Origin: an uncultured Collinsella sp.
GTDB lineage: Bacteria; Actinomycetota; Coriobacteriia; Coriobacteriales; Coriobacteriaceae
Direction: 5' to 3'
Length of the DNA stretch: 16,328 bases
Assembly: GCA_900542275.1 (NCBI GenBank)
Contig: UQMW01000049.1
Location: 1 to 16,328 of the forward strand
Positions within the stretch are counted from its first letter, which is position 1; the number at the start of each line of letters is the position of its first letter. A model generated the notes under the pieces. That model saw only the letters and a list, made by a program, of their open reading frames with translations. It made no database searches and was not told the DNA's origin. A program made the translations under genes and the position numbers. Below, in pieces: positions 1 through 7,838 of this stretch.

Positions 1-10
1 GAGTTCCGCA

Positions 11-47
11 CGCAAAGGAAAGCACTTAATGTGCTTTCCGTCTTGCG
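11..47. repeat. Stem-loop at the left edge
   Basis: A 9-bp perfect inverted repeat (GGAAAGCAC at 17-25, GTGCTTTCC at 31-39) has a 5-nt loop. It is extended by a second 5-bp arm (CGCAA 11-15, TTGCG 43-47) across a small internal loop. No T-run follows on either strand, so it is not a typical intrinsic terminator. It could end the transcript of an unseen upstream gene or belong to an RNA. Only the fold is directly visible. Confidence 0.5.
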
Positions 48-162
48 CAGGACTGTAGAGCAGCAAACTTAACCGCCCCGCCCGGCAGGCGAGCGGACGG
101 CGAACGACATCTGTCCAACAATTCGTGCGAAACACAATGAAAAACCGTTTGATGTGAGTTAA

Positions 163-207
163 TATAAACAACGTCGTGAATCTGACTCCTGCCACATGCA
201 TGACAGG
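163..207 (+). promoter_or_regulatory. Candidate -10 and palindrome in the ptsH leader
   Basis: No gene is seen between 48 and 233. An AT-rich patch contains TATAAA (163-168), a possible -10 box, but no good -35 lies at the right distance. Downstream an imperfect palindrome (CCTG at 188-191, ATGCAT core at 196-201, CAGG at 204-207) sits in the presumed 5' leader. It could be an operator or an RNA hairpin. The ptsH Shine-Dalgarno (AAGGAG) lies just before the ATG. Support is weak. Confidence 0.25.
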
Positions 208-233
208 GGTTAAACACAAAAAAGGAGTCAATT

Positions 234-497
234 ATGGTTTCTGAGAAGGCTACCCTCGTTAATCCTCAGGGTCTGCACATGCGTCCGGCTGGTCTGTTCG
301 CCTCCACCATGGGCAAGTACGCCTGTGACGTGACGGTCGTCACCCCCGAGAAGGAGGTCAACGGCAAGTCCCCGATGGCACTTATGGCTGCTGGTATCCC
401 CTGCGGCACCGAGGTCGAGGTCAAGTGCGACGGCGCTGACGAGGCCGAGGCTCTGGCTGCTGCCATCGAGCTCATCAAGAGCGGTCTTGGCGAGTAG
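234..497 (+). CDS. ptsH: Phosphocarrier protein HPr
   Basis: HPr is the small cytoplasmic phosphocarrier of the sugar phosphotransferase system. It takes phosphate from enzyme I on a histidine and passes it to the sugar-specific EIIA proteins. The 87-residue product has the family's usual length. The active site is visible as GLHMRPA with His15 and Arg17. Ser46 lies in GKSPMALM, the site that HPr kinase phosphorylates in Gram-positive bacteria, so regulatory Ser phosphorylation is possible; no kinase gene is present here. The start is supported by AAGGAG a few bases upstream. The gene is followed by an intrinsic terminator and then ptsI, the classic gene order. No sugar-specific EII genes are in the window. 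Confidence 0.97.
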   Translation: MVSEKATLVNPQGLHMRPAGLFASTMGKYACDVTVVTPEKEVNGKSPMALMAAGIPCGTEVEVKCDGADEAEALAAAIELIKSGLGE

Positions 498-542
498 AAC
501 TCAAACGGGTCGCATGTTGAACAACTAAGTTCATATTTGGGG

Positions 543-578
543 GCGCAGTGACCTGTTGTAAGGTAGCTGCGCTCTTTT
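543..578 (+). terminator. Intrinsic terminator between ptsH and ptsI
   Basis: GCGCAG (543-548) pairs with CTGCGC (567-572). An inner ACCT/AGGT stem sits across a small internal loop, and TCTTTTGT follows. It lies in the ptsH-ptsI gap, so it should end or attenuate the ptsH transcript. That would give more HPr than enzyme I unless ptsI has its own promoter. Confidence 0.75.
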
Positions 579-630
579 GTCATGGATATGGCAAAACGCT
601 TTATCACATGACACGGAGAGAGGAATGGGA

Positions 631-2334
631 ATGTATCAGGGAGTCAACGCTTCCGAGGGCATCGGTATCGGCACCGTCATGGTCGCCGTCGATCCCGACT
701 TGACGTTTGAGCCGCACGAGGTTGCTGATTCGGCAGCAGAGAAGGAGCGCTATCAGTCCGCTCTTTCGGTCTTCTGCGAGAAGACCCAGGCTCAGGCCGA
801 CCACATGAAGGAGACGGTGGGCGAGGCCGAGGCCGAGATCATGAGCGGACACATTGTCCTGGCTCAGGACCCGGGCATGACCGACGCCATCAACGCCGCC
901 ATTGACGGCGGCACCTGCGCCGAGCAGGCGCTCATGGACACCTCGACCATGTTCGAGAACATGTTCCTGTCCATGGACGACGAGATGTTCCGTCTGCGCG
1001 CGGCCGACATCGCCGACATCCGCACCGGTATTCTGGCCGAGCTGCTGGGAAAGGAGGTCGTCGACCTCTCCGTCCTGCCCGAGAATACTGTCGTTGTCGT
1101 GCACGACCTCACGCCGTCCATGACCGCCACGATCGATAAGGCCCACGTTGCCGGTATCGTCACCGAGACCGGTGGCCGCACGTCGCACTCCGCGATCATC
1201 GCGCGCGCCCTCGAGATCCCGGCTGTCCTTTCGGTTTCCAACAGCTGCACCGCGCTGCGCAACGGTATGACCGTTGTCGTCGACGGTGGCAAGGGTATCG
1301 TTGAGGCCGATCCCGACGAGGAGACGCTCGCTGCCTATACCGCCAAGGCCGAGGCCTTCGCTGCCGAGAAGGCAGCCCTCGAGGCCTTCCGTGGCAAGCC
1401 GTCCGTGACTGCCGATGGCATCAAGAAGATCATCGCCTGCAACATCGGTAACCCCGATGACGTGCCCAACGCGCTCGATCACGACGCTGAGGCTATCGGT
1501 CTGTTCCGCTCTGAGTTCCTGTTCATGGACTCTGCTGAGCTTCCTTCCGAGGAGGAGCAGTTCAACGCCTACCGTAAGGTCGCCAGCGCGCTCAAGGGTG
1601 CTCCGGTCATCATCCGCACGCTCGATGTGGGCGGCGACAAGGAGATTCCGTATCTGCACATGGTCAAGGAAGATAACCCCTTCATGGGCTTCCGCGCCGT
1701 GCGTTACTGCCTGGCCAATCCCGACCAGTACAAGGTCCAGCTCCGCGCTCTGCTGCGCGCTAGCGCCTTCGGTGACGTCAAGATCATGATCCCGCTCGTC
1801 ACCTGCGTCGAGGAGGTCTTGGCTGTCAAGGAGCTCGTCGAGCAGTGCAAGGCCGAGCTGACCGAAGAGGGTCGCAAGTTCAACGAGAACATCGAGGTCG
1901 GCATTATGGTCGAGACGCCTGCCGCTTCGCTGCTCGCAGACCGTCTGGCCGAGGTCGCCGACTTCTTCTCTATCGGTACCAACGACCTGATCGGCTACAC
2001 CATGTGCGCCGACCGTGGCAACGACACCATCTCCAACCTGTACCAGGTGTACTATCCCGCCGTGCTCCGCTCGCTCAAGAACATCATCGAGAGCGGCGTG
2101 AAGGCCGGCATCATGGTCGGTATGTGCGGCGAGGCCGCTGCCGATCCGCTGCTCGAGCCGCTGCTGATCAGCTGGGGCCTGGAGGAGTTCTCGATGAGCG
2201 CTCCGTCGATCCTGCGCGCCCGCAAGACCATCAGCCAGTGGACCAAGGCCGAGTGCGACGAGCTCGCCGAGAAGGCGCTCGCCTGCAACACCGCCGCCGA
2301 GGTCAAGGCACTGCTCGAGTCCGCAGCTCGCTAA
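631..2334 (+). CDS. ptsI: PTS enzyme I (phosphoenolpyruvate-protein phosphotransferase)
   Basis: Enzyme I is the first step of the PTS. It autophosphorylates on histidine from PEP and passes the phosphate to HPr in the cytoplasm. The 567-residue product is close to the E. coli length of 575. Visible landmarks, numbered from this start, are the phospho-histidine His186 in GGRTSHSAIIARA, Arg293 in GLFRSEFLFMD, Arg329 in RTLDVGGDKEIPY, the FSIGTNDLIGY motif and Cys499 in GMCGEAAAD. Each is three less than its E. coli equivalent (189, 296, 332, 502), which supports this start. An AGAGAGG Shine-Dalgarno ends 7 nt upstream. An in-frame ATG at 625, two codons earlier, is the alternative. The gene follows ptsH across a terminator and is complete. 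Confidence 0.96.
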   Translation: MYQGVNASEGIGIGTVMVAVDPDLTFEPHEVADSAAEKERYQSALSVFCEKTQAQADHMKETVGEAEAEIMSGHIVLAQDPGMTDAINAAIDGGTCAEQALMDTSTMFENMFLSMDDEMFRLRAADIADIRTGILAELLGKEVVDLSVLPENTVVVVHDLTPSMTATIDKAHVAGIVTETGGRTSHSAIIARALEIPAVLSVSNSCTALRNGMTVVVDGGKGIVEADPDEETLAAYTAKAEAFAAEKAALEAFRGKPSVTADGIKKIIACNIGNPDDVPNALDHDAEAIGLFRSEFLFMDSAELPSEEEQFNAYRKVASALKGAPVIIRTLDVGGDKEIPYLHMVKEDNPFMGFRAVRYCLANPDQYKVQLRALLRASAFGDVKIMIPLVTCVEEVLAVKELVEQCKAELTEEGRKFNENIEVGIMVETPAASLLADRLAEVADFFSIGTNDLIGYTMCADRGNDTISNLYQVYYPAVLRSLKNIIESGVKAGIMVGMCGEAAADPLLEPLLISWGLEEFSMSAPSILRARKTISQWTKAECDELAEKALACNTAAEVKALLESAAR

Positions 2335-2351
2335 TTTGGTATCAGAGGTAA

Positions 2352-2381
2352 CCGCGTGGTTGGAATGGGCCGGCCACGCGG
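2352..2381. repeat. Stem-loop between ptsI and the first PfkB kinase
   Basis: CCGCGTGG (2352-2359) and CCACGCGG (2374-2381) form a perfect 8-bp stem around a 14-nt GC-rich loop. No T-tract follows, so it is more likely an mRNA processing or stability element than a terminator. The two flanking genes are only 74 nt apart and may be cotranscribed. Confidence 0.45.
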
Positions 2382-2408
2382 CCCTCACATATACAGGGGG
2401 TACTGTAA

Positions 2409-3341
2409 ATGTTCTACACGCTAACCGCTAACCCGGCTGTCGACATGACGGTTTCGAGCTCTCCGCTCGAGCCCGACGAGAACGTCCGCACCGGCTCGGC
2501 CAGCTACACGGCTAACGGCAAGGGCCTCGACGTGTCCTTCGCCTTTAAGAAGATGGGCGTCGACACCGTCGCGCTCGGCTTCTTCGCTGGCTTCACGGGC
2601 AAGTTCATCGTCGAGGAGGTCATGAACCTGGGTTGCCTCTGCCGCCCGGTCTGGACCGACGGTATCACGCGCATTAACACCTACGTCAACGATGGCCAGC
2701 ACGAGTACGGCATCCTGAACCCGGGTGCTCCGATCACGCCGCAGCACCAGGAGGAGCTCTACAACATCCTGGACACCGCGGGCGATCTCGAGTGCCTGAT
2801 CGTTTCCGGCTCCGTGCCTCCCAAAGCTACGCCCGACTTCCTGGCTCAGGTCATGGAGCACGCTCAGGCTCGTGGCGCCGACGTCGTCCTGGACCTGTCC
2901 TCCGACAAGCTCAAGGAGCTCGCTCACAAGAAGCCGCTGCTCATCAAGCCGAACCATCACGAGATGAAGGCCATCTTCGGCGTGCCGGTCGACACCGACG
3001 ACGAGGTCCGCGTTGCCATGAAGATGGCTCACGACGCTGGCGTTCAGAACGTGCTGCTCACCCGTGGTAGCCGCGGCGACGCTTACTTCTCCAACGGCGA
3101 GGATATTTGGTACGCCAAGCGTGAGTTCAACATCAAGCTGGTTTCTTCCGTCTGCGCCGGCGACTGCACCCTCGCTGCTTTCCTGCACAAGTGGTACAGG
3201 GATCGCGACAACGTCGAGGAGGCCATGAAGCTCGCTATGGCCACCGGCGCCAACGTTGCCGAGTCCGTCGGCATCGGCGACTTCGGTCACGTCGACGAGT
3301 ACAGCAAGCGCGTTGCTGTCCGCAAGCTCGATCGTCAGTAA
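2409..3341 (+). CDS. PfkB-family hexose kinase (1-phosphofructokinase type), copy 1
   Basis: This is a ribokinase/PfkB-family kinase of the FruK/LacC subgroup. These enzymes phosphorylate fructose-1-phosphate, tagatose-6-phosphate or fructose-6-phosphate with ATP in the cytoplasm. The 310 residues match the family length. Visible motifs are TANPAVD (6-12), NGKGLDV (36-42), TDGITR (83-88), SGSVPP (133-138), IKPNHHE (179-185) and the catalytic CAGD with Asp252. Two positions are unusual: the first Gly of the GAGD anion-hole motif is Cys249, and the Asn of GKGxNV is Asp41. The second kinase downstream keeps that Asn. A GGGGG Shine-Dalgarno precedes the ATG. The gene lies 74 nt after ptsI and ends at a strong terminator, so it may share the PTS transcript. 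The exact sugar cannot be told from sequence. Confidence 0.88.
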   Translation: MFYTLTANPAVDMTVSSSPLEPDENVRTGSASYTANGKGLDVSFAFKKMGVDTVALGFFAGFTGKFIVEEVMNLGCLCRPVWTDGITRINTYVNDGQHEYGILNPGAPITPQHQEELYNILDTAGDLECLIVSGSVPPKATPDFLAQVMEHAQARGADVVLDLSSDKLKELAHKKPLLIKPNHHEMKAIFGVPVDTDDEVRVAMKMAHDAGVQNVLLTRGSRGDAYFSNGEDIWYAKREFNIKLVSSVCAGDCTLAAFLHKWYRDRDNVEEAMKLAMATGANVAESVGIGDFGHVDEYSKRVAVRKLDRQ

Positions 3342-3369
3342 TCGAAACGCGACATATTCGTGCGCATGC

Positions 3370-3401
3370 GGCGCCCCGGTTTCGGCTGGGGCGCCTTTTT
3401 T
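3370..3401 (+). terminator. Intrinsic terminator after the first PfkB kinase
   Basis: GGCGCCCC (3370-3377) pairs perfectly with GGGGCGCC (3388-3395), with six T bases directly after. This is a textbook rho-independent terminator that closes the ptsHI/kinase unit. Confidence 0.92.
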
Positions 3402-3461
3402 GTTCCGTCATTGGAGAGAGATGTTCTGCCGTACTTCATCGCTTCCACACCATTCACCGAG

Positions 3462-3496
3462 TTGTCCTAGCCTTTTACCGATGGGTGGAATATACT
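3462..3496 (+). promoter_or_regulatory. Candidate promoter of the second PfkB kinase
   Basis: TATACT (3491-3496) is a near-consensus -10 box about 35 nt before the start codon. The best -35 candidate, TTGTCC (3462-3467), sits 23 nt away, which is longer than ideal. A separate promoter is expected because a strong terminator lies upstream. Confidence 0.35.
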
Positions 3497-3530
3497 TTCA
3501 TCAACACGTTACTTCGTGAAAGGAACATTC

Positions 3531-4463
3531 ATGATTTACACGCTCACTGCAAATCCCGCCATTGACTACAACATCGCCTGCGACGGTCTTGCTGCCAACA
3601 CCGTCACGCGTACCCGCAACGCCGTCTACACGCCCAACGGCAAGGGCCTCAACGTCTCGTTTACGCTCGACCACTACGGCGTCGACACCACGATCCTGGG
3701 CTTTTTCGCCGGTTTCTCGGGCGAGTTTATCGTTAAGGGCGCCGAGGCCCTGGGCGTGCCCGTCAAGCCCGTGTGGACCGACGGCATTACGCGCGTCAAC
3801 GTGTTCCTCAACGCCGGCCCCGACACCGAGTACAACATGGTCAACGCCGGTGCCGCCATCAACGAGGCCAACGAGCAGGAGATGTTTGAGCTTATCGATT
3901 CGCTCGCAGACATGACCTGCCTGGTCATTAGCGGCTCGCTGCCCCCCAACACCTCCGAGGGCTTCCTGGCCGAGGTCCTGCGTCGCGTGAAGGCGAAAGG
4001 CGCTGAGTTCGTGCTCGATATCTCGAGCCATCAGCTGGCAGACCTCATTGCCATGGAGCCGCTGCTCATTAAGCCCAACGACGACGAGCTGCTCGACATC
4101 TTTGGCATTAGGGTGAGCGGTGGCGACGACGAGTCTGTCAAGGGCGCGATGGCCGAGCTGCATGCCAAGGGCGCCAAGAACGTCCTGCTGACCCTTGGTG
4201 GCGACGGCGCGTACTTCTCCAACGGCGAGCACATCTGGTTTGCCAACCGCACCTTTGAGGTCAAGCTGCTGTCGACGGTCTGCGCCGGCGATTCCTCGCT
4301 CGCTGCCTTCCTGTCCGTGTGGCACGATGCCCCCGAGCGTGTTGAGGACGCTCTGCGCCTCTCGATGGCCACCGGCGCCAACGTGGTCGAGTGCCCGGGT
4401 TTGGGCGATTTTGCTAAGGTCGATGAGTATCAGAAGGGCATCGCTATCCGTCAGGTCTGCTAA
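3531..4463 (+). CDS. PfkB-family hexose kinase (1-phosphofructokinase type), copy 2
   Basis: This is a second ribokinase/PfkB-family kinase, also 310 residues and collinear with copy 1, so the pair is an old tandem duplication. Motifs are TANPAID (6-12), NGKGLNV (36-42), TDGITR (83-88), SGSLPP (134-139), IKPNDDE (180-186) and CAGD with catalytic Asp254. It shares the Cys-for-Gly change of the GAGD motif with copy 1 but keeps the substrate-region Asn41. AAAGGA lies 6 nt upstream of the ATG chosen; an ATG five codons earlier has no comparable site. The gene has its own leader and terminator. It is a candidate 1-phosphofructokinase or tagatose-6-phosphate kinase, and the two copies may differ in substrate. 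Confidence 0.88.
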   Translation: MIYTLTANPAIDYNIACDGLAANTVTRTRNAVYTPNGKGLNVSFTLDHYGVDTTILGFFAGFSGEFIVKGAEALGVPVKPVWTDGITRVNVFLNAGPDTEYNMVNAGAAINEANEQEMFELIDSLADMTCLVISGSLPPNTSEGFLAEVLRRVKAKGAEFVLDISSHQLADLIAMEPLLIKPNDDELLDIFGIRVSGGDDESVKGAMAELHAKGAKNVLLTLGGDGAYFSNGEHIWFANRTFEVKLLSTVCAGDSSLAAFLSVWHDAPERVEDALRLSMATGANVVECPGLGDFAKVDEYQKGIAIRQVC

Positions 4464-4497
4464 CGCAACGTACGGGCCTTGGTTTCTTGCTTTGTTG

Positions 4498-4533
4498 AGC
4501 ACCCGTCTCGGATTACCGAGGCGGGTGCTTTTT
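4498..4533 (+). terminator. Intrinsic terminator after the second PfkB kinase
   Basis: AGCACCCG and a following TCTCGG pair with CCGAGG and CGGGTGCT around an ATTA loop, giving a stem of about 14 bp. A T5 tract follows. The terminator ends the second kinase transcript about 35 nt after its stop. Confidence 0.93.
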
Positions 4534-4664
4534 CATTTCGGTGGCAGAGCTCTTGGGATTCAATCGTGCTTGAAACGCGTTTGCGTGTGCGCCCGCTCCC
4601 GTTTCTTGCTAGACTTCTTGGAAACCGTCAATCGATATACCCGCAATCGCAGGAGGCCACAGGA

Positions 4665-6059
4665 ATGTGCAATGTTTCGCTCAACGCCACGCAGCCGTCA
4701 GCCGCCTCTCTGCGCGTGTTGCGAGCCCTCGAGGATGCCGGTCTTGAGGCCTGGTATGTGGGCGGTTGGGTGCGTGACGCGCTGATGGGATGCCCCAGCC
4801 ACGATGTAGATATGTGTTGCAGCGGCCTGTGGCAGGAGTCAAAGGCGGCGCTCGAGGCTGACGGCATTGCGGTGGTCGAGTCGGGCATTAAATTTGGCGG
4901 CATCACCGCCATTTGCGATGGTGAACGCATCGAGGTCACGACGTATCGCCTGGACGGCTTTTACACCGATGGCCGCCATCCCCAGAGCGTGGAGCGTGCC
5001 GCCTCGCTTGAGGACGATCTGGCGCGCCGCGACTTTACCGTCAATGCCATGGCGTGGCATCCCGAGCGCGGCCTTGTTGACCGCTACGATGGCCAGGGCG
5101 ACCTAGACCGCAAGCTGATTCGCGCCGTCGGTGATCCCAAGCGTCGCTTTAACGAGGATGCCCTGCGCATGTTGCGCGCGGTGCGCTTTGCCTGTCGCCT
5201 AGACTTTGTGATTGAGCCCGAGACCAAGCGTGCCCTTGCCGAGTGCGCGCCGCTGCTCGATGCCGTGGCGCGCGAGCGCGTGGGTATTGAGCTTGAGGGC
5301 ATCCTTTCGACCGGCCACGGGGGAGACGCCATGCTGCGCTACCCCGAGCTCATCTGCGCCGCCGTGCCCGAGTTGGCAGCGGGCCGCGGGTTTGATCAGC
5401 GCAGTGTCTATCATGCGTTTAACGTCTACGAGCATATCGCCCGTGTGCTGACGGTGGCAGGAGAGCTGGCGCTGTGTGACGGCGTCGCGCCCTCGTCGAG
5501 CCTGATGTGGGCGGCGTTTTTGCACGATGTGTCCAAGCCCGAGTGCTTTACGGTCGATCACGCCGGCAGCGGACACTTCTACGGTCATCCCGAGCTCGGC
5601 GCCAAGAAAGCGCGCATCATTATGGATCGCCTGGCGCTCTCGCACGACCTGGTGCGCGATGTGTGCCTGCTCATCAAATATCACGACAAGCCGCTGCGCC
5701 CCGAGCGCTCCTGCCTGCTCAATATGATGCGCGCGCTTTCGGGCGAGGGCGTCGACACGCCGCGTCTGATGGACGAGCTCATGGACCTCAAGCGTGCCGA
5801 CACACTTGGCAAGGCCCCGTCGTGCTTCTATTACGTCGAGACGATTGAGGAGATGCGCGCGCTGGCGCACGAGCTACTGGAGGCGGGGGAGCCCTATACG
5901 CTCAAGATGCTCGCCATCAACGGCGGTGACCTGATTCGTGCCGGTGTGAAGCCGGGGCCCGAGCTGGGCCAGCTTCTCAACGCCTCCCTCGACGCGGTGA
6001 TCGAGGACAACATCCCCAACGATCGCGAAGCCCTTTTGGTTCATCTCAGCTTGAATTAG
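4665..6059 (+). CDS. cca: CCA tRNA nucleotidyltransferase with HD domain
   Basis: This class II nucleotidyltransferase adds or repairs the 3' CCA of tRNAs from CTP and ATP. The 464-residue product begins with the poly(A)-polymerase/CCA head domain: YVGGWVRDAL (31-40) and the metal-binding HDVDM (46-50). RRDFTVNAMA (121-130) and the RRFNEDALRMLRAVRFA segment (160-176) follow. An HD phosphohydrolase domain follows, with HD at 287-288 and a later GHPELGAKKA segment. The start is fixed by AGGAGG 8 nt upstream; the open frame extends further 5' but reads through the preceding terminator. A tRNA gene lies directly downstream, but that tRNA already encodes its own CCA, so this enzyme would serve mainly in repair for it. 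Confidence 0.94.
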   Translation: MCNVSLNATQPSAASLRVLRALEDAGLEAWYVGGWVRDALMGCPSHDVDMCCSGLWQESKAALEADGIAVVESGIKFGGITAICDGERIEVTTYRLDGFYTDGRHPQSVERAASLEDDLARRDFTVNAMAWHPERGLVDRYDGQGDLDRKLIRAVGDPKRRFNEDALRMLRAVRFACRLDFVIEPETKRALAECAPLLDAVARERVGIELEGILSTGHGGDAMLRYPELICAAVPELAAGRGFDQRSVYHAFNVYEHIARVLTVAGELALCDGVAPSSSLMWAAFLHDVSKPECFTVDHAGSGHFYGHPELGAKKARIIMDRLALSHDLVRDVCLLIKYHDKPLRPERSCLLNMMRALSGEGVDTPRLMDELMDLKRADTLGKAPSCFYYVETIEEMRALAHELLEAGEPYTLKMLAINGGDLIRAGVKPGPELGQLLNASLDAVIEDNIPNDREALLVHLSLN

Positions 6060-6123
6060 CTAATTAGTTGACCTGCGCGTTCCATAACCTGCCGACAATT
6101 TTTTTGCAATTTGGAATTTCTTC

Positions 6124-6152
6124 TTGCGCTGATGTTTTTTGTCCCGTAATAT
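6124..6152 (+). promoter_or_regulatory. Promoter of the tRNA-Glu gene
   Basis: TTGCGC (6124-6129) and TAATAT (6147-6152) are separated by 17 nt, a good sigma-70-type arrangement. The mature tRNA begins 35 nt downstream of the -10 box. Confidence 0.7.
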
Positions 6153-6186
6153 ATATCCTCGCAGCACGGCAGTGCAGATGTCATGT

Positions 6187-6263
6187 GGCCCGTTCGTCTA
6201 GCGGTTTAGGACGCCGCCCTCTCAAGGCGGAGATCACCAGTTCGAATCTGGTACGGGCTACCA
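6187..6263 (+). tRNA. tRNA-Glu (anticodon CUC)
   Basis: The cloverleaf can be folded by eye. The acceptor GGCCCGT pairs with ACGGGCT (one G-U at the end). The D-arm contains TCTAGCGGTTTAGGA. The anticodon stem CCGCC/GGCGG encloses a CTCTCAA loop with anticodon CTC, which reads GAG. The T-arm is ACCAG/CTGGT around TTCGAAT. The 3' CCA is encoded (6261-6263). GAG is by far the favoured Glu codon in the surrounding genes. Confidence 0.96.
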
Positions 6264-6274
6264 CGCATCTGATG

Positions 6275-6306
6275 CCCGGTCTTTCCACGGAAGGCCGGGT
6301 TTTTTT
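6275..6306 (+). terminator. Intrinsic terminator of tRNA-Glu
   Basis: CCCGG plus TCTT (6275-6283) pairs with AAGG plus CCGGG (6291-6299), including one G-U pair, and a run of seven T bases follows. It begins 12 nt after the tRNA CCA end, so the tRNA is a single-gene unit. Confidence 0.88.
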
Positions 6307-6414
6307 ATTATCAAACAACTGTCTGTCATTCCCGTTTGAACAAGAGCTTTGCGTTCTGCTTATGGCCCTTACGGGTACAATAACCAAGATATTTTGACTG
6401 TAAGAAGGAGTCTC

Positions 6415-7722
6415 ATGACGGAGTCCTCTCAGCATACGTCCAAGCCCCAGGTCGAGGTTGAGGCCTCGGGCGGCGATGACAATAAGAGCGCACGCCGCGG
6501 CGCAATCTTTATCGGCGTTGTGCTGGTGGGTTATATCGTCTATCTGGTGGTAACCGGGCAGATGGGGCAGTTCTGGGCTGCTATGTCGAGCGTTCAGGCG
6601 CCCTGGCTCGTTGTCGCGTGTCTTTGCATGTTCATGTATCTGTTCTTTGGCATTGTGGCCTATGCGATCGCCGTCTGGCTCGACCCCAATTCGCCCGTCG
6701 GTATCCGCGACCTCATTTCGGTCGAGGCGAGCGGTATTTTCTTTGGCAACCTGACGCCCATGATGATGGGCTCTACGCCTGCCCAGATCTACCGCCTGAC
6801 CAAAGCGGGCCAAAACGTGGGCGAAGCGGGTGCCACGCAGTTCACCCGATTTATTGTGTATCAGTTTGGCCTCGTTGCCTGGGGCGCTATCCTATTGCTT
6901 GCTCGCATGCCGTTTTTTGCCGAGCGCTATGGCGACATGACGCTGCTGTGCGTCTTTAGTTTTGGCGGTCACTGCTGCATCCTGCTCGGTATCTTCGCCG
7001 TCGCGCTCATGCCTAAGACCGTCACGCGCGTTGCCCATTGCATCATCAATTGGCTTGAGCGCATTGGTGTCTCGGCCACTAAGATCGAGGGATGGCGCAC
7101 GTTTGTCGATGGCGAGATCTACTCCTTCTCCGAGAAGTTCAAGCTTTCAGCCGGACATTTTTCTTCCATGCTGCTCACCGTGTTTATCACCATGCTGCAG
7201 CTTGCGTTTTTCTATCTGGTGCCGTATTTCCTGATGCTTGCCTTTGGCCACCACGAGGTCGACTTTTTCTCGGTCATGGCCGCGAGCGCCTTTGTCCAGC
7301 TGCTGAGCTCTGCGGTCCCCTTGCCCGGTGGAACTGGTGGCGCTGAGGGCGGCTTTGCATTGTTCTTGGGTCATTTCTTTGGGTCGGCTTCGACCGCCGG
7401 CTATCTGCTGTGGCGCCTCATTACGTTTATCGCGCCGACCATTTTGGCTGCGCCCCTGCTGGGCCTTAAGAGCGCCCACAACGAGAGCATCCATGCGCGC
7501 TGGGATCGCGTGATGCGCAAGCTCGGCCGCACGCCTCAGACGCCCTCTGCGCCCACGAAGCCGCACCCCACGAATGCTGTTACCGTTGATCCCAAGAAGC
7601 ACGCTCAGAAGGCTTCTGGGACCGCTAAGCCGGCTCATAAAGCCTATGTGCGCCAGACAGGCGATGGTATTCGCGTATCTCCGTCGGCACTCAATAAGAA
7701 GAAGCACCCTAAGTCGCAGTAG
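6415..7722 (+). CDS. Lysylphosphatidylglycerol synthase TM-region (MprF flippase-like) membrane protein
   Basis: This is a multi-pass inner-membrane protein of the family that includes the flippase half of MprF. That half moves aminoacylated phosphatidylglycerol across the membrane. The 435-residue product has a charged N-terminus, then about seven or eight hydrophobic segments (roughly 30-48, 62-88, 147-163, 176-200, 250-278, 283-300 and 328-350). It carries the family hallmark PLPGGTGGAEGG at 302-313. The cytosolic lysyl-transferase domain of full MprF is absent, so it is a flippase-only or unknown lipid-transport homologue. The C-terminal 80 residues form a Lys/Pro/Thr-rich, probably cytoplasmic tail. 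The start has an AAGGAG site 4 nt upstream. The substrate is unknown. Confidence 0.85.
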   Translation: MTESSQHTSKPQVEVEASGGDDNKSARRGAIFIGVVLVGYIVYLVVTGQMGQFWAAMSSVQAPWLVVACLCMFMYLFFGIVAYAIAVWLDPNSPVGIRDLISVEASGIFFGNLTPMMMGSTPAQIYRLTKAGQNVGEAGATQFTRFIVYQFGLVAWGAILLLARMPFFAERYGDMTLLCVFSFGGHCCILLGIFAVALMPKTVTRVAHCIINWLERIGVSATKIEGWRTFVDGEIYSFSEKFKLSAGHFSSMLLTVFITMLQLAFFYLVPYFLMLAFGHHEVDFFSVMAASAFVQLLSSAVPLPGGTGGAEGGFALFLGHFFGSASTAGYLLWRLITFIAPTILAAPLLGLKSAHNESIHARWDRVMRKLGRTPQTPSAPTKPHPTNAVTVDPKKHAQKASGTAKPAHKAYVRQTGDGIRVSPSALNKKKHPKSQ

Positions 7723-7771
7723 GACAGTCGTGCGTTCTTCATGATGCGGGGCATATTTGTGCTGTATGGGG

Positions 7772-7795
7772 GATAATCCTCTTACGTAGATTATC
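7772..7795. promoter_or_regulatory. Candidate TetR operator upstream of the regulator
   Basis: GATAATC (7772-7778) and GATTATC (7789-7795) form a perfect 7-bp inverted repeat with a 10-nt spacer that itself contains TACGTA. The site is 43 nt before the TetR-type start codon, a typical place and shape for an autoregulatory operator. GATAAT could also act as part of a -10 element. Binding is inferred only from position and symmetry. Confidence 0.4.
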
Positions 7796-7838
7796 TCTCA
7801 TCTGTTGATGAATGCTCGCATATCGAAGGGACACGCCC

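Noticed and set aside
604..2388. 594-codon open frame on the minus strand opposite ptsI
   Set aside because: It lies entirely antisense to a clear ptsI, has low-complexity Leu/Gly/Asp/Val composition and no motif. It is a by-product of high GC and biased codon use. The same applies to long antisense frames at 2421-3290, 3501-4502 and 5199-5870.
6054..6065. Palindrome AATTAGCTAATT over the cca stop codon
   Set aside because: It is short, AT-only apart from its centre and overlaps the coding end. It has no supporting promoter or terminator, so chance is the simplest explanation.
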